DNA of 46,984 bases from Pseudomonadota bacterium (GTDB taxonomy: Bacteria > Myxococcota_A > Bradymonadia > UBA4248): positions 1 through 46,984 of the forward strand of contig JAFRYG010000116.1 of the NCBI GenBank assembly GCA_017441205.1, in the 5' to 3' direction. The notes under the pieces were generated by a model that worked only from the letters and a program-made list of their open reading frames with translations, was not told where the DNA came from and did no database searches. Of the stretch, positions 9,091-16,739 are shown piece after piece (the stretch's first letter is position 1; every line of letters starts with the position of its first letter). Made by a program: the position numbers and the translations under genes.

Positions 9091-9942
9091 ATGAGTATTC
9101 ACATGAGAATGAAGAACATTCAATACGCCCATCTGTTATCTTGTCTTATTGCTGCATCATTCCTTGCGCTCCCATCGATCACTTTTGCCGACTGCAACGA
9201 ACTGAACAGCAATGCCGCATGGAATAAAGGCTTATCTCTGCTGCAAAAACAGGTCGAAGGTGCCAAATTCAGCGAAGCGCTCGAGACCTCCAAACCGCTG
9301 TTTGCGATTTGCCAAAATTCACCGTCACTGCTCTATTTTACCGGACTGGCGATGCGGGGAACCGGCGACGAGGAACGCGCCAGAATCTATTTTCAAAAAG
9401 CGAGCGAGAGCCTTTCGATCATGGCCGCAGAACCAGGATTGTCGAGGCAAATCTGGTATATGAGATACGAAGCAGAACACCCCGAAAGTTCGCCCGACGC
9501 CATCAAAGAGGTTCATCAGACCATCGACGAACAGAATCAGACCATCGAGACGCTCAAACAGCAGGTTATCGATCTGACAGATGACAAGCACCGCCTTGAA
9601 CTGTCTTCTGTCGCCCTGTCTGCATCGTCGGACGAAGAAGCCCGCCATTACCGCCAGGTACTCTGGACCGGCGTCGGGATTGGCATTGGCGGTCTGGCAC
9701 TCGCCGCAACCGGTACAGCACTGGCGGTGACCAGCGACGCGGCCGAGGTCAAAAAAACGAAATTGTCCGAAAACAAACTGCATACAGCGGGCTGGATTCT
9801 TTTGGGTTCCGGAATCGGCCTGACCGCAGCCGGCATCGTCATGGCAGCCATCGGCGGCTATCACTACTCCACCACGAAGGACGACGCCATCATATCATTA
9901 CAGGTTTCGCCGGTCGGGGCCTCCTTCGGCATGACCTTTTAA
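9091..9942 (+). CDS. Secreted TPR-like protein with coiled coil and two C-terminal membrane segments
   Basis: The 283-aa product has a signal peptide ending near ALPSITFA, then a helical region with TPR-like features (LLYFTGLAMRGTGDEERARIYF shortened: SLLYFTGLAMRGTGDEERA), a short coiled coil around residues 145-175 (VHQTIDEQNQTIETLKQQV), and two Gly/Ala-rich hydrophobic segments near 190-210 and 230-255. Met at 9103 or 9109 could also be the start, because the ribosome site is weak for all three. This arrangement of TPR plus glycine-rich transmembrane hairpin is often seen in predicted envelope proteins of Myxococcota, but I know of no assigned function. It stands 73 bases after the Cys-rich gene and 13 bases before the next small lipoprotein. 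Confidence 0.75.
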   Translation: MSIHMRMKNIQYAHLLSCLIAASFLALPSITFADCNELNSNAAWNKGLSLLQKQVEGAKFSEALETSKPLFAICQNSPSLLYFTGLAMRGTGDEERARIYFQKASESLSIMAAEPGLSRQIWYMRYEAEHPESSPDAIKEVHQTIDEQNQTIETLKQQVIDLTDDKHRLELSSVALSASSDEEARHYRQVLWTGVGIGIGGLALAATGTALAVTSDAAEVKKTKLSENKLHTAGWILLGSGIGLTAAGIVMAAIGGYHYSTTKDDAIISLQVSPVGASFGMTF

Positions 9943-9955
9943 TCCGGGGGTACTT

Positions 9956-10177
9956 ATGAAAATCATTCATCTCATTGCCTTGAGCCTCGGATTTGCAGCT
10001 TTGTGCGTTTCGTGGGGTTGTTCCGAACAGGATATGGATTTCGAGATGTGGTGCATCTACAGCGGCGGAATCTATGAAAATGCTAACTGCACATGCGGAA
10101 CTGTCCGCTGCGCGCCAGGAATCGTCTGCGTTAAGAGTGATGATAATTTTATATGCGCATACAAAGCCCCCGAATGA
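9956..10177 (+). CDS. Small Cys-rich lipoprotein
   Basis: A 73-aa lipoprotein with a GGGGG ribosome site at 9945-9949 and lipobox VSWGC at the end of the signal peptide. The mature part is a single Cys module: SGGIY....CTCGTVRCAPGIVC. The same spacing occurs just after the lipobox of the long Cys-rich protein at 6670 (SGGQW....CKC..GVCAKGVTC), so this looks like a stand-alone copy of that module. It is 13 bases after the secreted TPR-like gene and probably in its operon. Function unknown. Confidence 0.75.
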   Translation: MKIIHLIALSLGFAALCVSWGCSEQDMDFEMWCIYSGGIYENANCTCGTVRCAPGIVCVKSDDNFICAYKAPE

Positions 10178-10208
10178 TTGCGATTCTGCTTATTTTTCGT
10201 ATTGGCGC

Positions 10209-10284
10209 GGGCTATCTCGCTTTGAGACGTGCCGTCTCAAAGCTCAATACGCCCTGCGGGCGCGGCTATTCCATACGCCGCGCC
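10209..10284 (-). repeat. Paired bulged-hairpin repeat, copy B
   Basis: Read on the minus strand, hairpin 1 (10259-10284) has perfect 8-bp arms GGCGCGGC/GCCGCGCC, an unpaired G (C at 10276), TAT/ATA and a 3-base loop. Hairpin 2 (10209-10254) has short outer arms GGGC/GCCC, the unpaired G (C at 10250), TAT/ATA, a 3x3 internal loop and a 10-bp inner stem. The A-rich tail (AATACGAAAAATAAG) follows on the minus strand. Confidence 0.8.
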
Positions 10285-10367
10285 ACTGTCATACGGAGGC
10301 ACTCCAAACGATGAGCCTGAATTCCGGAATGAAGCATTGACTGAATTGTGCATCGAGCTGATGTTTT

Positions 10368-10438
10368 GCCCGGGCGTATTTGCCAGCGGCAAATAGCCCT
10401 GGCAGAGCGGCGTATGCGCCAGAAGCGCATAGCCGCTC
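10368..10438 (+). repeat. Paired bulged-hairpin repeat, copy C
   Basis: Hairpin 1 (10368-10403) has arms GCCCGGGC/GCCCTGGC, unpaired G at 10376, TAT/ATA and inner stem TTGCC/GGCAA. Hairpin 2 (10405-10438) has arms GAGCGGC/GCCGCTC, unpaired G at 10412, TAT/ATA and inner stem GCGC/GCGC. An A-rich tail runs to the rodA stop codon. It is inverted relative to copy B, 84 bases away, in a space between convergent genes. Confidence 0.85.
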
Positions 10439-10457
10439 ATCCCAAAACAAAAAAAGA

Positions 10458-11576
10458 TTATTCCTTGGCGAGCATGTGGCGACGGATCGAAACATTCATC
10501 AGGATGCCGACGCAGATCATCATGCACAGAACGCTGGAACCACCGTACGATATGAGCGGCAGCGTAATGCCGACGACGGGTGCCCAACGCACGACCATCG
10601 CCGTATTGACCAAAACCTGCCAGTAAAAGATGGCTGCAATCCCGACGGCCAGCAGCATGCCGAACCTGTCCCTGGCAGAAGCGGCGATATGCAGTGCCCA
10701 CAAAAGGAGCAGAAAATAGAGCGTCATCAGGACGAGAACGCCAATGAATCCGTATTCTTCGGCCCAGTTGGCGAGTGCAAAGTCGTTTTCCGGCTCCGGC
10801 ACAAAACCTTTCTGTACCTGAGTGCTCTGTCCGTAGCCGCGGCCCGTCAGTCCGCCGGCCCCGACGGCAATCACGGAATTCTTGACCTGCCAGTCACTGC
10901 CATAGGGATCGTCCTCGATCTGCAGGAACGTGAGCACGCGGGAACGCTGGTAATCGTGCATGACAAACCAGGCAAGCGGAGCGCAGGCGATCAAAATGGC
11001 GACGATGACGGCAATGGTTTTCTTTTTGACACCTTCAAAAAGCACCATGACGCCGGCGATCAATGCAATCAACAGAGCAGTCCCGAGATCGGGTTCCATA
11101 AAAATGAGGAACATCGGAAGCAGAACCGAAGCAAATATCGGCAGCAATGCTTTGAGATTATAATTCTGGCGGTGTTCGCGCTCCGAAAGCAATTTGGCGA
11201 TGAAGATGACCACGGCAATTTTCATCAGCTCCGAAGGCTGCATGTGAAAGAGCCCAAGATTAATCCAGCGTTTCGAACCGTTATAGTCCGTTCCGAAAAA
11301 GAGGACGATGACGAGCATGGCGAGTCCGACGCCATAAATAATATTCCCGAAACGCGCATAGTTTCGGTAATCGATGGATGCGCATGGAATCACGAAAAAT
11401 ATGAATCCGAGCGTAAACCACAGGATCTGCATATTATGCAGAGGTTTGGGCAGAATATTGGCGATGCTCGTCAGATTGAATATGCCGATGGCGATGATGG
11501 CCAGGACGAGGAAAAACAAGACCCAGTCGAAAGAGGCAAAGAAGGTTTTAATCGGGCGCGGTGCAATCAGTTTCAT
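10458..11576 (-). CDS. rodA: RodA, SEDS peptidoglycan glycosyltransferase
   Basis: RodA polymerises lipid II into glycan strands for side-wall growth, working in the inner membrane with the transpeptidase PBP2. The 372-aa product has about ten hydrophobic segments, the usual family length, and conserved SEDS landmarks: QPSE (113-116), EPDLGT (161-166), and the large periplasmic loop with DWQVKNSVIAVGAGGLTGRG followed by PEPENDF, where Asp265 matches the essential Asp of the family. The His-Thr seen before that Asp in many RodA proteins is Glu-Asn here. It lies 8 bases downstream of the PBP2 gene on the minus strand, the common mrdA-rodA pairing, which supports RodA rather than FtsW. The gene is followed by repeat copy C rather than a clear terminator. 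Confidence 0.9.
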   Translation of the reverse strand: MKLIAPRPIKTFFASFDWVLFFLVLAIIAIGIFNLTSIANILPKPLHNMQILWFTLGFIFFVIPCASIDYRNYARFGNIIYGVGLAMLVIVLFFGTDYNGSKRWINLGLFHMQPSELMKIAVVIFIAKLLSEREHRQNYNLKALLPIFASVLLPMFLIFMEPDLGTALLIALIAGVMVLFEGVKKKTIAVIVAILIACAPLAWFVMHDYQRSRVLTFLQIEDDPYGSDWQVKNSVIAVGAGGLTGRGYGQSTQVQKGFVPEPENDFALANWAEEYGFIGVLVLMTLYFLLLLWALHIAASARDRFGMLLAVGIAAIFYWQVLVNTAMVVRWAPVVGITLPLISYGGSSVLCMMICVGILMNVSIRRHMLAKE

Positions 11577-11584
11577 AAGTGAAC

Positions 11585-13504
11585 CTATCTGGTCTGGTTA
11601 TTCAGAATTTCTCTGAAGTAACGTTCGAGGACTTCCATGACCACCGGTCCGGCGTTGGCTGAACCAGATCCACCATGTTCAAGGAAAACAACGACTGCGA
11701 TTTTGGGATGTTCAATGGGGGCAAAAGCCGCGAACCATGCGTGATCGCGATATTTGAATTCAACGGCGGCACTCGAAACGCGCTTGGAAATGACCTGTGC
11801 GGAACCCGTTTTTCCGGCGACGTTGAGATTGGAGAGGCGATAGGCAAAAGCCGTCCCGATTTCGCTGTTAACGACCATATCGAGGCCATTTTTGATGGTA
11901 TTGAGCGTTTCCTTTTTAAAGGGCAGGTTGGAATGGACGCGGCTCGGGTAGGTAAAGATCGGGTGTCCGTCAGCCGTTTCGATATGATCGATGATTTGCG
12001 GATAATACAAAGTCCCGCCATTTGCGATGGTAGCATAGAGCATCGCCATCTGGAGCGGTGTGACCTTGACGTCGCCCTGTCCGATGGAGGTCGAAAGCGT
12101 AAAACCTCCCTGAAATCCTTCTTTGGATCGCTTGTTGTGCCATTCACGCGTGGGGACGACTCCCGCCTGTTCGTTATTGATGCCGATGCCTGTTCGTTCA
12201 CCGAGTCCAAACTGGCGTGCGTATTCGGCAAGGGTATCGATGCCGAGTTTTTCGCCGACCTTATAAAAATAGACGTCACAGCTGGAAGCCAGTGCTTCAG
12301 TAATGGATACGACACCATGCCCGGAGTGTTTCCAACAATGGAAACGCCTTCTTTGCGTACCGTATTCGTAATACCCGGGACAGGTAAGGGTATCCTGGGG
12401 ATGCATGAGCCCTTCTTCGAGGACGGCAGCTGCAGTGACTACCTTATAGATGGATCCCGGGAAATAGGCCAACAGCGCCTTGTCGAGCATGGGTTTATAG
12501 GGATTGGTATCTGCATCAATATGTTCATCGCGGGACAATCTTCCCGACCAGCTGTTGGGATTGAACGAGGGCGTCGAAGCCATCCCAAGGATTTTTCCGG
12601 TATCGGGTTCCACAGCCACAATGGCGCCGCTGGGATAATCGCGCAGTGCATCCTTGAGGATTCGCTGTAAATCCATGTCTATTGTGAGGATGATATTTTT
12701 TCCCGAAATCGGTTCGACATCCTTCCAGTCTTTCATCAGTGCAGTGGATTCGGGATCGAGCTGCGGAATGCCCTGAGCATTGACGACGCTTGCACTCAGG
12801 CCATTTGCGCCTCTCAGAATGGGTTCATAAGCGCGTTCGATGCCCATTCTTCCGGCGACATCGCCCAATCTGTAGCCATACATGCGCAGTTTCTGCAGTT
12901 CGGAATCGTTGATTTGATTCACATATCCGATCAGGTGAGTCCCCAATTCATTGAATGGATAATATCTCCGGCTTGCGGCAACGATTTCGACGCCGTGCAG
13001 CATGAGTGAATTCGTCTCGATCTTGGCGAGCTGATCGCGGGTGATACCGGATTTAACGGGAATTGAAGCATATCGTTCGGCGGGTTTTGTATTTCGGATG
13101 CGTTCGGTGAGTTTTTGGGCATCTTCATCCGACAAAGCCAGATACGAAGCGAGTGCATTGATTCGGCTGCGAAAGGATTCTTCCGGTTCTGAGGAAGATG
13201 TGAAAAATGCCGGCGTCAGGACCACATCGTAGGAAGGATGATTGGTGGCCACAGGCCGCATTTTGATATCAAAGATTTGCCCGCGTTCAGCAGGTACGAC
13301 GCGACGCTTAATAAAATTGTTAAAAGCCAGCTGTTTGTAATGCTCCCCTTCGACGACCTGCAGATACCAGAATCGCATTAAAAGCAGGACAAATGACGCG
13401 GATATGAAAACGATAAACCAGCGAAAAGAAGCAGAATAATCCTTGGGCTCGGATTTGGCTTCGACGCCTGCGGTATTAGTCTGTATTTTCCGTCGTAGGA
13501 GCAT
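11585..13504 (-). CDS. mrdA: Penicillin-binding protein 2, elongation-specific transpeptidase
   Basis: A class B penicillin-binding protein that cross-links peptidoglycan during elongation, anchored in the inner membrane with its catalytic domain in the periplasm. The 639-aa product has a cytoplasmic tail of about 28 residues, a membrane helix (about 29-48), a dimerisation domain with RGQIFD (74-79), and a transpeptidase domain with all three active-site motifs: SIYK (Ser351 nucleophile), SCD (408-410) in the S-x-N position, and KTGS (565-568). The S-x-D form is typical of PBP2 and argues against FtsI. The start overlaps the preceding gene by 29 bases, suggesting translational coupling, and rodA follows 8 bases later. 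mreB, mreC and mreD are not in this window. Confidence 0.92.
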   Translation of the reverse strand: MLLRRKIQTNTAGVEAKSEPKDYSASFRWFIVFISASFVLLLMRFWYLQVVEGEHYKQLAFNNFIKRRVVPAERGQIFDIKMRPVATNHPSYDVVLTPAFFTSSSEPEESFRSRINALASYLALSDEDAQKLTERIRNTKPAERYASIPVKSGITRDQLAKIETNSLMLHGVEIVAASRRYYPFNELGTHLIGYVNQINDSELQKLRMYGYRLGDVAGRMGIERAYEPILRGANGLSASVVNAQGIPQLDPESTALMKDWKDVEPISGKNIILTIDMDLQRILKDALRDYPSGAIVAVEPDTGKILGMASTPSFNPNSWSGRLSRDEHIDADTNPYKPMLDKALLAYFPGSIYKVVTAAAVLEEGLMHPQDTLTCPGYYEYGTQRRRFHCWKHSGHGVVSITEALASSCDVYFYKVGEKLGIDTLAEYARQFGLGERTGIGINNEQAGVVPTREWHNKRSKEGFQGGFTLSTSIGQGDVKVTPLQMAMLYATIANGGTLYYPQIIDHIETADGHPIFTYPSRVHSNLPFKKETLNTIKNGLDMVVNSEIGTAFAYRLSNLNVAGKTGSAQVISKRVSSAAVEFKYRDHAWFAAFAPIEHPKIAVVVFLEHGGSGSANAGPVVMEVLERYFREILNNQTR

Positions 13505-14033
13505 TTGTTTTCGCCGGCAATACGTTAATTGTCAGGCTGACGGTATGGGTTTCGGACTCACTCATCTGATGAACGATGGAAACCTGGTACGTGCCTGCAG
13601 ATTTAAAGGTATATGAGAATGAAAAAGCGTTTGAATCGACAGTTTGTTTTTGATTTGAATCGGAAGCATTTTTCTTGCTGCCAACAGCCCGAACATGGAA
13701 AGAGGCGGAAAGCGGTATGGGAGCTCCGACTGATTTTTCATTACACTTTCTGGATATACGGGAACTGAATGTTACGCCTTGTCCTGCGTGAATTGTTTTT
13801 CTGGAGGATTCGACTTTGTAGGAATCGTGGCAAATTCTTTTTTGATCATCAAAAAAATGAATATCCACGGTTTTGGCAGGCCGCTCAGGCTTCAATGTGG
13901 TTGTAATCGTCCTTGGCGGCGGTACGACTGCAGCCAGTGGATCCGCATCCTGAGCAGATGCACAGTGTACGAGCGTTATGAACGAACACAGTACAAAAAT
14001 GTGAATCACCGCGAGGCGCCGCCTACCCATCAT
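13476..14033 (-). CDS. Secreted beta-sandwich-like protein overlapping mrdA
   Basis: The 185-aa product has a signal peptide (cleavage likely after CASAQ), a proline-rich stretch, then a predominantly beta region ending FSFSYTFKSAGTYQVSIVHQ, which resembles the last strands of PKD or Ig-like domains. Two Cys residues (CHDSY and RKCNEK) could form a disulfide. I do not recognise the family. Its last 28 coding bases plus stop overlap the start of mrdA, so it is almost certainly translated with the elongation proteins. In many genomes mreC/mreD precede mrdA; this gene is not related to either by sequence features (no MreC coiled coil, no MreD membrane helices). A periplasmic helper role for PBP2-RodA is only an inference from position. 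Confidence 0.65.
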   Translation of the reverse strand: MMGRRRLAVIHIFVLCSFITLVHCASAQDADPLAAVVPPPRTITTTLKPERPAKTVDIHFFDDQKRICHDSYKVESSRKTIHAGQGVTFSSRISRKCNEKSVGAPIPLSASFHVRAVGSKKNASDSNQKQTVDSNAFSFSYTFKSAGTYQVSIVHQMSESETHTVSLTINVLPAKTNAPTTENTD

Positions 14034-14116
14034 CCAATCCCGTTAAAGAAGAGCATATATATAGATAAGGCGCCGCACTGCGACGCCGTATCCCTATCTG
14101 TTCAAAGTCATGCAGT

Positions 14117-15463
14117 TTAATTCTTTTTGAGAAAGCAGCATATTGCTGCGGCCAGTTGAGCAACCATGGCCAATGCAAACAATGGCAATGCCAGAATATT
14201 GCCTGAAGCCATAACAGCAGCTCCCATGAACAACACGACCCCCACAAAGAAAAGAATTGCGAGCGTCATGGAGCTGAATTTTTTGTACGCGACCAAACAT
14301 ACAGCATCGATGACAACATTGGCTGCAGCAGCAATGACAAGTGCAAGCATCATCTGGGAATCCCAGTTGATACTCCCGCTGGCCATTACAAACCAAAGGA
14401 TCGCCATCAAAGCAGAGAGACCGGCAGAGACGAGCGCCGCAAACATCATCGTGGAAAGCTTTGATTTATGTGATGCTGCATTCTCATCGTGCTTTGCTTC
14501 TGTCGCAGATTCTTTCTGTTCAGCGGCAGGTTTATCCGCAACTTTTGCTTCATCGGCATGCTTATCTTCAGCTTTTGGTTCAGCGACGGACTTATCCGCC
14601 GATTTCTGTTCAGCGGCGGGTTTATCCGGTGATTTTGCATCAGCAGGGGGCTTGAGCGTCGGATAACCTGATAAGGGTGTTGCCAGAGGTGCTGCGGGTG
14701 CTGCGGGTGCAGCGGATGCCGGATGTGCTGCAGGAGCATCGAAATCAAATCCGTCCTCTTCTTCCTCATCCACCTGATTCACTTCGGCGAATTCGGCACC
14801 GAAAAGCTTGGATGTCAAATCGACGAATTCTTCATCCACAAGGGAGGATGGCATCGGTGCAACACCAGGAAGGCCTGCGAGCACATTTTCCGTACCAGCT
14901 TTTGCTTGTGGCGGAGGAATGACTGGCTCTGCCTTCTTTTCGATGACAGGATCCCGCTGAGCGACCGGTTTCATCGGTCTTTCCGGAGTCCGCGCCTGAA
15001 TCTGAATGGGATCAACCGGCATTGCATTATTTTGCGACTGATAATTCGGCTCGACTCTCCATCCGCTTCCGCTCGCGCCTGCAGATGACTGTGCGCCCAT
15101 GCGGTAAGTTCCGTTAGGATGTTGAGCATCGAATGAGATACCCGGCATTCCGGCCATTGTTCTCTGGGCAAATCCCTGATTACTGCCTCTGTCGTTGTCC
15201 GAGCCTCGTCCCGTGCCGGCAGGAATGGGTCCCAACCCTATCATCGTCTGATGGACACCACCATCCTGATATCCACCTGCGCCATTACGACGCTGCATCA
15301 CATTATTCTGAGAAAAAGAGCCGCTATCCCTGTCGCGTAAAAAACCTAACTGCGTACTGTTTCCATAGTCTTCATTCTCTGATTCTCCCAGGATAGTACG
15401 GCAATAGACACATCGTCTGGCTCCAACAGGCACAGCCTTTTTACAGTTTGGACATTTCCTCAT
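14117..15463 (-). CDS. Zinc-ribbon protein with low-complexity linker and C-terminal membrane domain
   Basis: The ATG at 15463 is chosen because GAGG lies directly upstream; the frame extends to a TTG at 15490 without a ribosome site. The 448-aa product begins with a zinc ribbon (CPNC...CVYC within the first 25 residues), followed by a long Gly/Gln/Pro-rich region, an Ala/Pro stretch, degenerate Ala-Glu-Lys-Asp repeats (ADKPAAEQK types) and a C-terminal block of about four hydrophobic helices. Zinc-ribbon proteins with disordered linkers and membrane helices are common in Myxococcota, but no function is assigned. The membrane end could place the ribbon at the inner membrane facing the cytoplasm. 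It is 83 bases upstream of the secreted gene on the same strand. Confidence 0.7.
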   Translation of the reverse strand: MRKCPNCKKAVPVGARRCVYCRTILGESENEDYGNSTQLGFLRDRDSGSFSQNNVMQRRNGAGGYQDGGVHQTMIGLGPIPAGTGRGSDNDRGSNQGFAQRTMAGMPGISFDAQHPNGTYRMGAQSSAGASGSGWRVEPNYQSQNNAMPVDPIQIQARTPERPMKPVAQRDPVIEKKAEPVIPPPQAKAGTENVLAGLPGVAPMPSSLVDEEFVDLTSKLFGAEFAEVNQVDEEEEDGFDFDAPAAHPASAAPAAPAAPLATPLSGYPTLKPPADAKSPDKPAAEQKSADKSVAEPKAEDKHADEAKVADKPAAEQKESATEAKHDENAASHKSKLSTMMFAALVSAGLSALMAILWFVMASGSINWDSQMMLALVIAAAANVVIDAVCLVAYKKFSSMTLAILFFVGVVLFMGAAVMASGNILALPLFALAMVAQLAAAICCFLKKN

Positions 15464-15543
15464 TTCGACCTCATCATAATCAGCCGCCAAAACGGCGGAG
15501 CCATGCTATCACATCATATTAAAATGTACAATATTGAGAGCGA

Positions 15544-16410
15544 TCACTCTAATTTGCCGATATTCTGAGGATCAGCGAGAGGATCCAAATCATTCAGGGA
15601 TTTTGCCGGCCTGATTTTTTCAGGTTGAATACCCCGTTCCACCAATTTTGCATAATTTGAAACTTCAGCGACAATTCCCATCAAAAGATGGTACTCATCG
15701 TTATGAAGTTCTGCTCTGTTCAGAAGATTTTGAATCCGATGAATTGCAGTATTGGGATCGGCTGATTTGAAATAACCAATTTCGACGAGAACATTTTCGA
15801 GCTGTTTGAGCAGTCTGATTCTTTCGTCCTGAGTTGCGATCCGCGTTCCCGGAGCAAAATTATCCAGACGCTGCAAGGGCACTTCGGATTGAGCAGCCGA
15901 AGGCATGCGACTCTGACGAAGCAGGGAATAGGATGCAAGCAAAACGGCCTGTGCAAGGTTCAGGCTTGTATAGTCGCTCGTCTCAATATGCACGAGGCAG
16001 CTGCAGCGTTTAAGTTCCTCGTTATTCAGTCCGGATTGCTCTCTTCCGAAGACGAAAGCAATTTTCTGACTCATCTGAGCAAGTTTCAGACTTCTTGAAA
16101 CTGCAGCTTCCATATCAAGGGAAGCCCAATTCTGTGTACGTTTTCGGGCACTGAATCCAAAGGACTCATGAATTCCCTGAAGGGCCTGATCCAAAGAATC
16201 GCAGATCTGAATATTCTGCAGCAAATCCTCGGTCCGATGTGCGGAAATCTGGGTTTTCTGCAGATCCATTTCTGCGGGATGAACGAGCGTCAGGTGCTTC
16301 AGCCCCATATTTTTCATTGCCCGAATGACAGTACCGACATTGATTGGGTTCTGCGGCTCAACGAGAACAATTTTGAAGGAATCAAGCAGATTCACATTTT
16401 CACACATCAT
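15544..16410 (-). CDS. trmJ: TrmJ-like SPOUT RNA 2'-O-methyltransferase
   Basis: A SpoU/TrmH-class methyltransferase that would use S-adenosylmethionine to methylate a ribose 2'-OH, most likely on tRNA (TrmJ acts at position 32 in E. coli). The three knot motifs are clear: NVGTVIRAMKNMG near residue 24, FGREQSGLNNEEL near residue 141, and SLNLAQAV near residue 170. The N-terminus (VLVEPQNPINVGT) is the TrmJ pattern. The C-terminal 100 residues, helical with LLMGIVAEV, match the extension seen in TrmJ-type proteins. Length (288 aa) is a little above the usual 240-260. The ribosome site is weak. Exact RNA target is not certain. Confidence 0.75.
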   Translation of the reverse strand: MMCENVNLLDSFKIVLVEPQNPINVGTVIRAMKNMGLKHLTLVHPAEMDLQKTQISAHRTEDLLQNIQICDSLDQALQGIHESFGFSARKRTQNWASLDMEAAVSRSLKLAQMSQKIAFVFGREQSGLNNEELKRCSCLVHIETSDYTSLNLAQAVLLASYSLLRQSRMPSAAQSEVPLQRLDNFAPGTRIATQDERIRLLKQLENVLVEIGYFKSADPNTAIHRIQNLLNRAELHNDEYHLLMGIVAEVSNYAKLVERGIQPEKIRPAKSLNDLDPLADPQNIGKLE

Positions 16411-16456
16411 TATTATTAGGGGTTAGGGGTTATGATTATGGCCATAGTTAATGAGA

Positions 16457-16551
16457 GCCCTGAAAGGGCGAAAGAGTACAGCCCGGGGTGAGCCCGAAGG
16501 GCGTAACCCCGGGGCAGGCAATTGCCCCAAATCAGCACGCTGAAAGTGTGC
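16457..16551 (+). repeat. Three-hairpin repeat with GAA loops
   Basis: Three successive stems each close a GAA loop: GCCCT-GAA-AGGGC, GCCC-GAA-GGGC (itself inside a longer CCCCGGGG-type stem) and GCACGCT-GAA-AGTGTGC. Only one copy is in the window. Its opening resembles a GC-rich intergenic repeat I recall from several unrelated bacterial genomes, where it is often mis-called as short peptides. It lies between trmJ and ftsZ. Confidence 0.6.
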
Positions 16552-16671
16552 AAGACTATGTCCACATTTTTATGACCAGAACAATAGTTGCCAGGGGTTA
16601 GTGCCAGGGGGATGAAACCATCGACTCCGAGGCGACCATTACATTATATGTGCATGCAGAGCCATAAAGTC

Positions 16672-16715
16672 AAAAAAGCCGTCTGCTGGATGTCGATCCG
16701 GCAAGCGGCTTTTTT
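16672..16715 (-). terminator. Rho-independent terminator of ftsZ
   Basis: AAAAAAGCCG and CGGCTTTTTT enclose an inner stem (GCTGGAT / ATCCGGC). It sits 24 bases after the ftsZ stop codon. The A-run and T-run on either side make it potentially bidirectional. Confidence 0.85.
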
Positions 16716-16739
16716 GTTCAATAGAATTTGTAGACAGTA

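Noticed and set aside
10380..11582. A 400-codon open frame on the plus strand opposite rodA
   Set aside because: It is the antisense shadow of rodA: rich in His, Gln, Asp and Arg, no domain, no ribosome site, while rodA has all family motifs.
11675..12670. A 331-codon open frame opposite mrdA
   Set aside because: Antisense to a PBP2 gene with all three active-site motifs; no protein features of its own.
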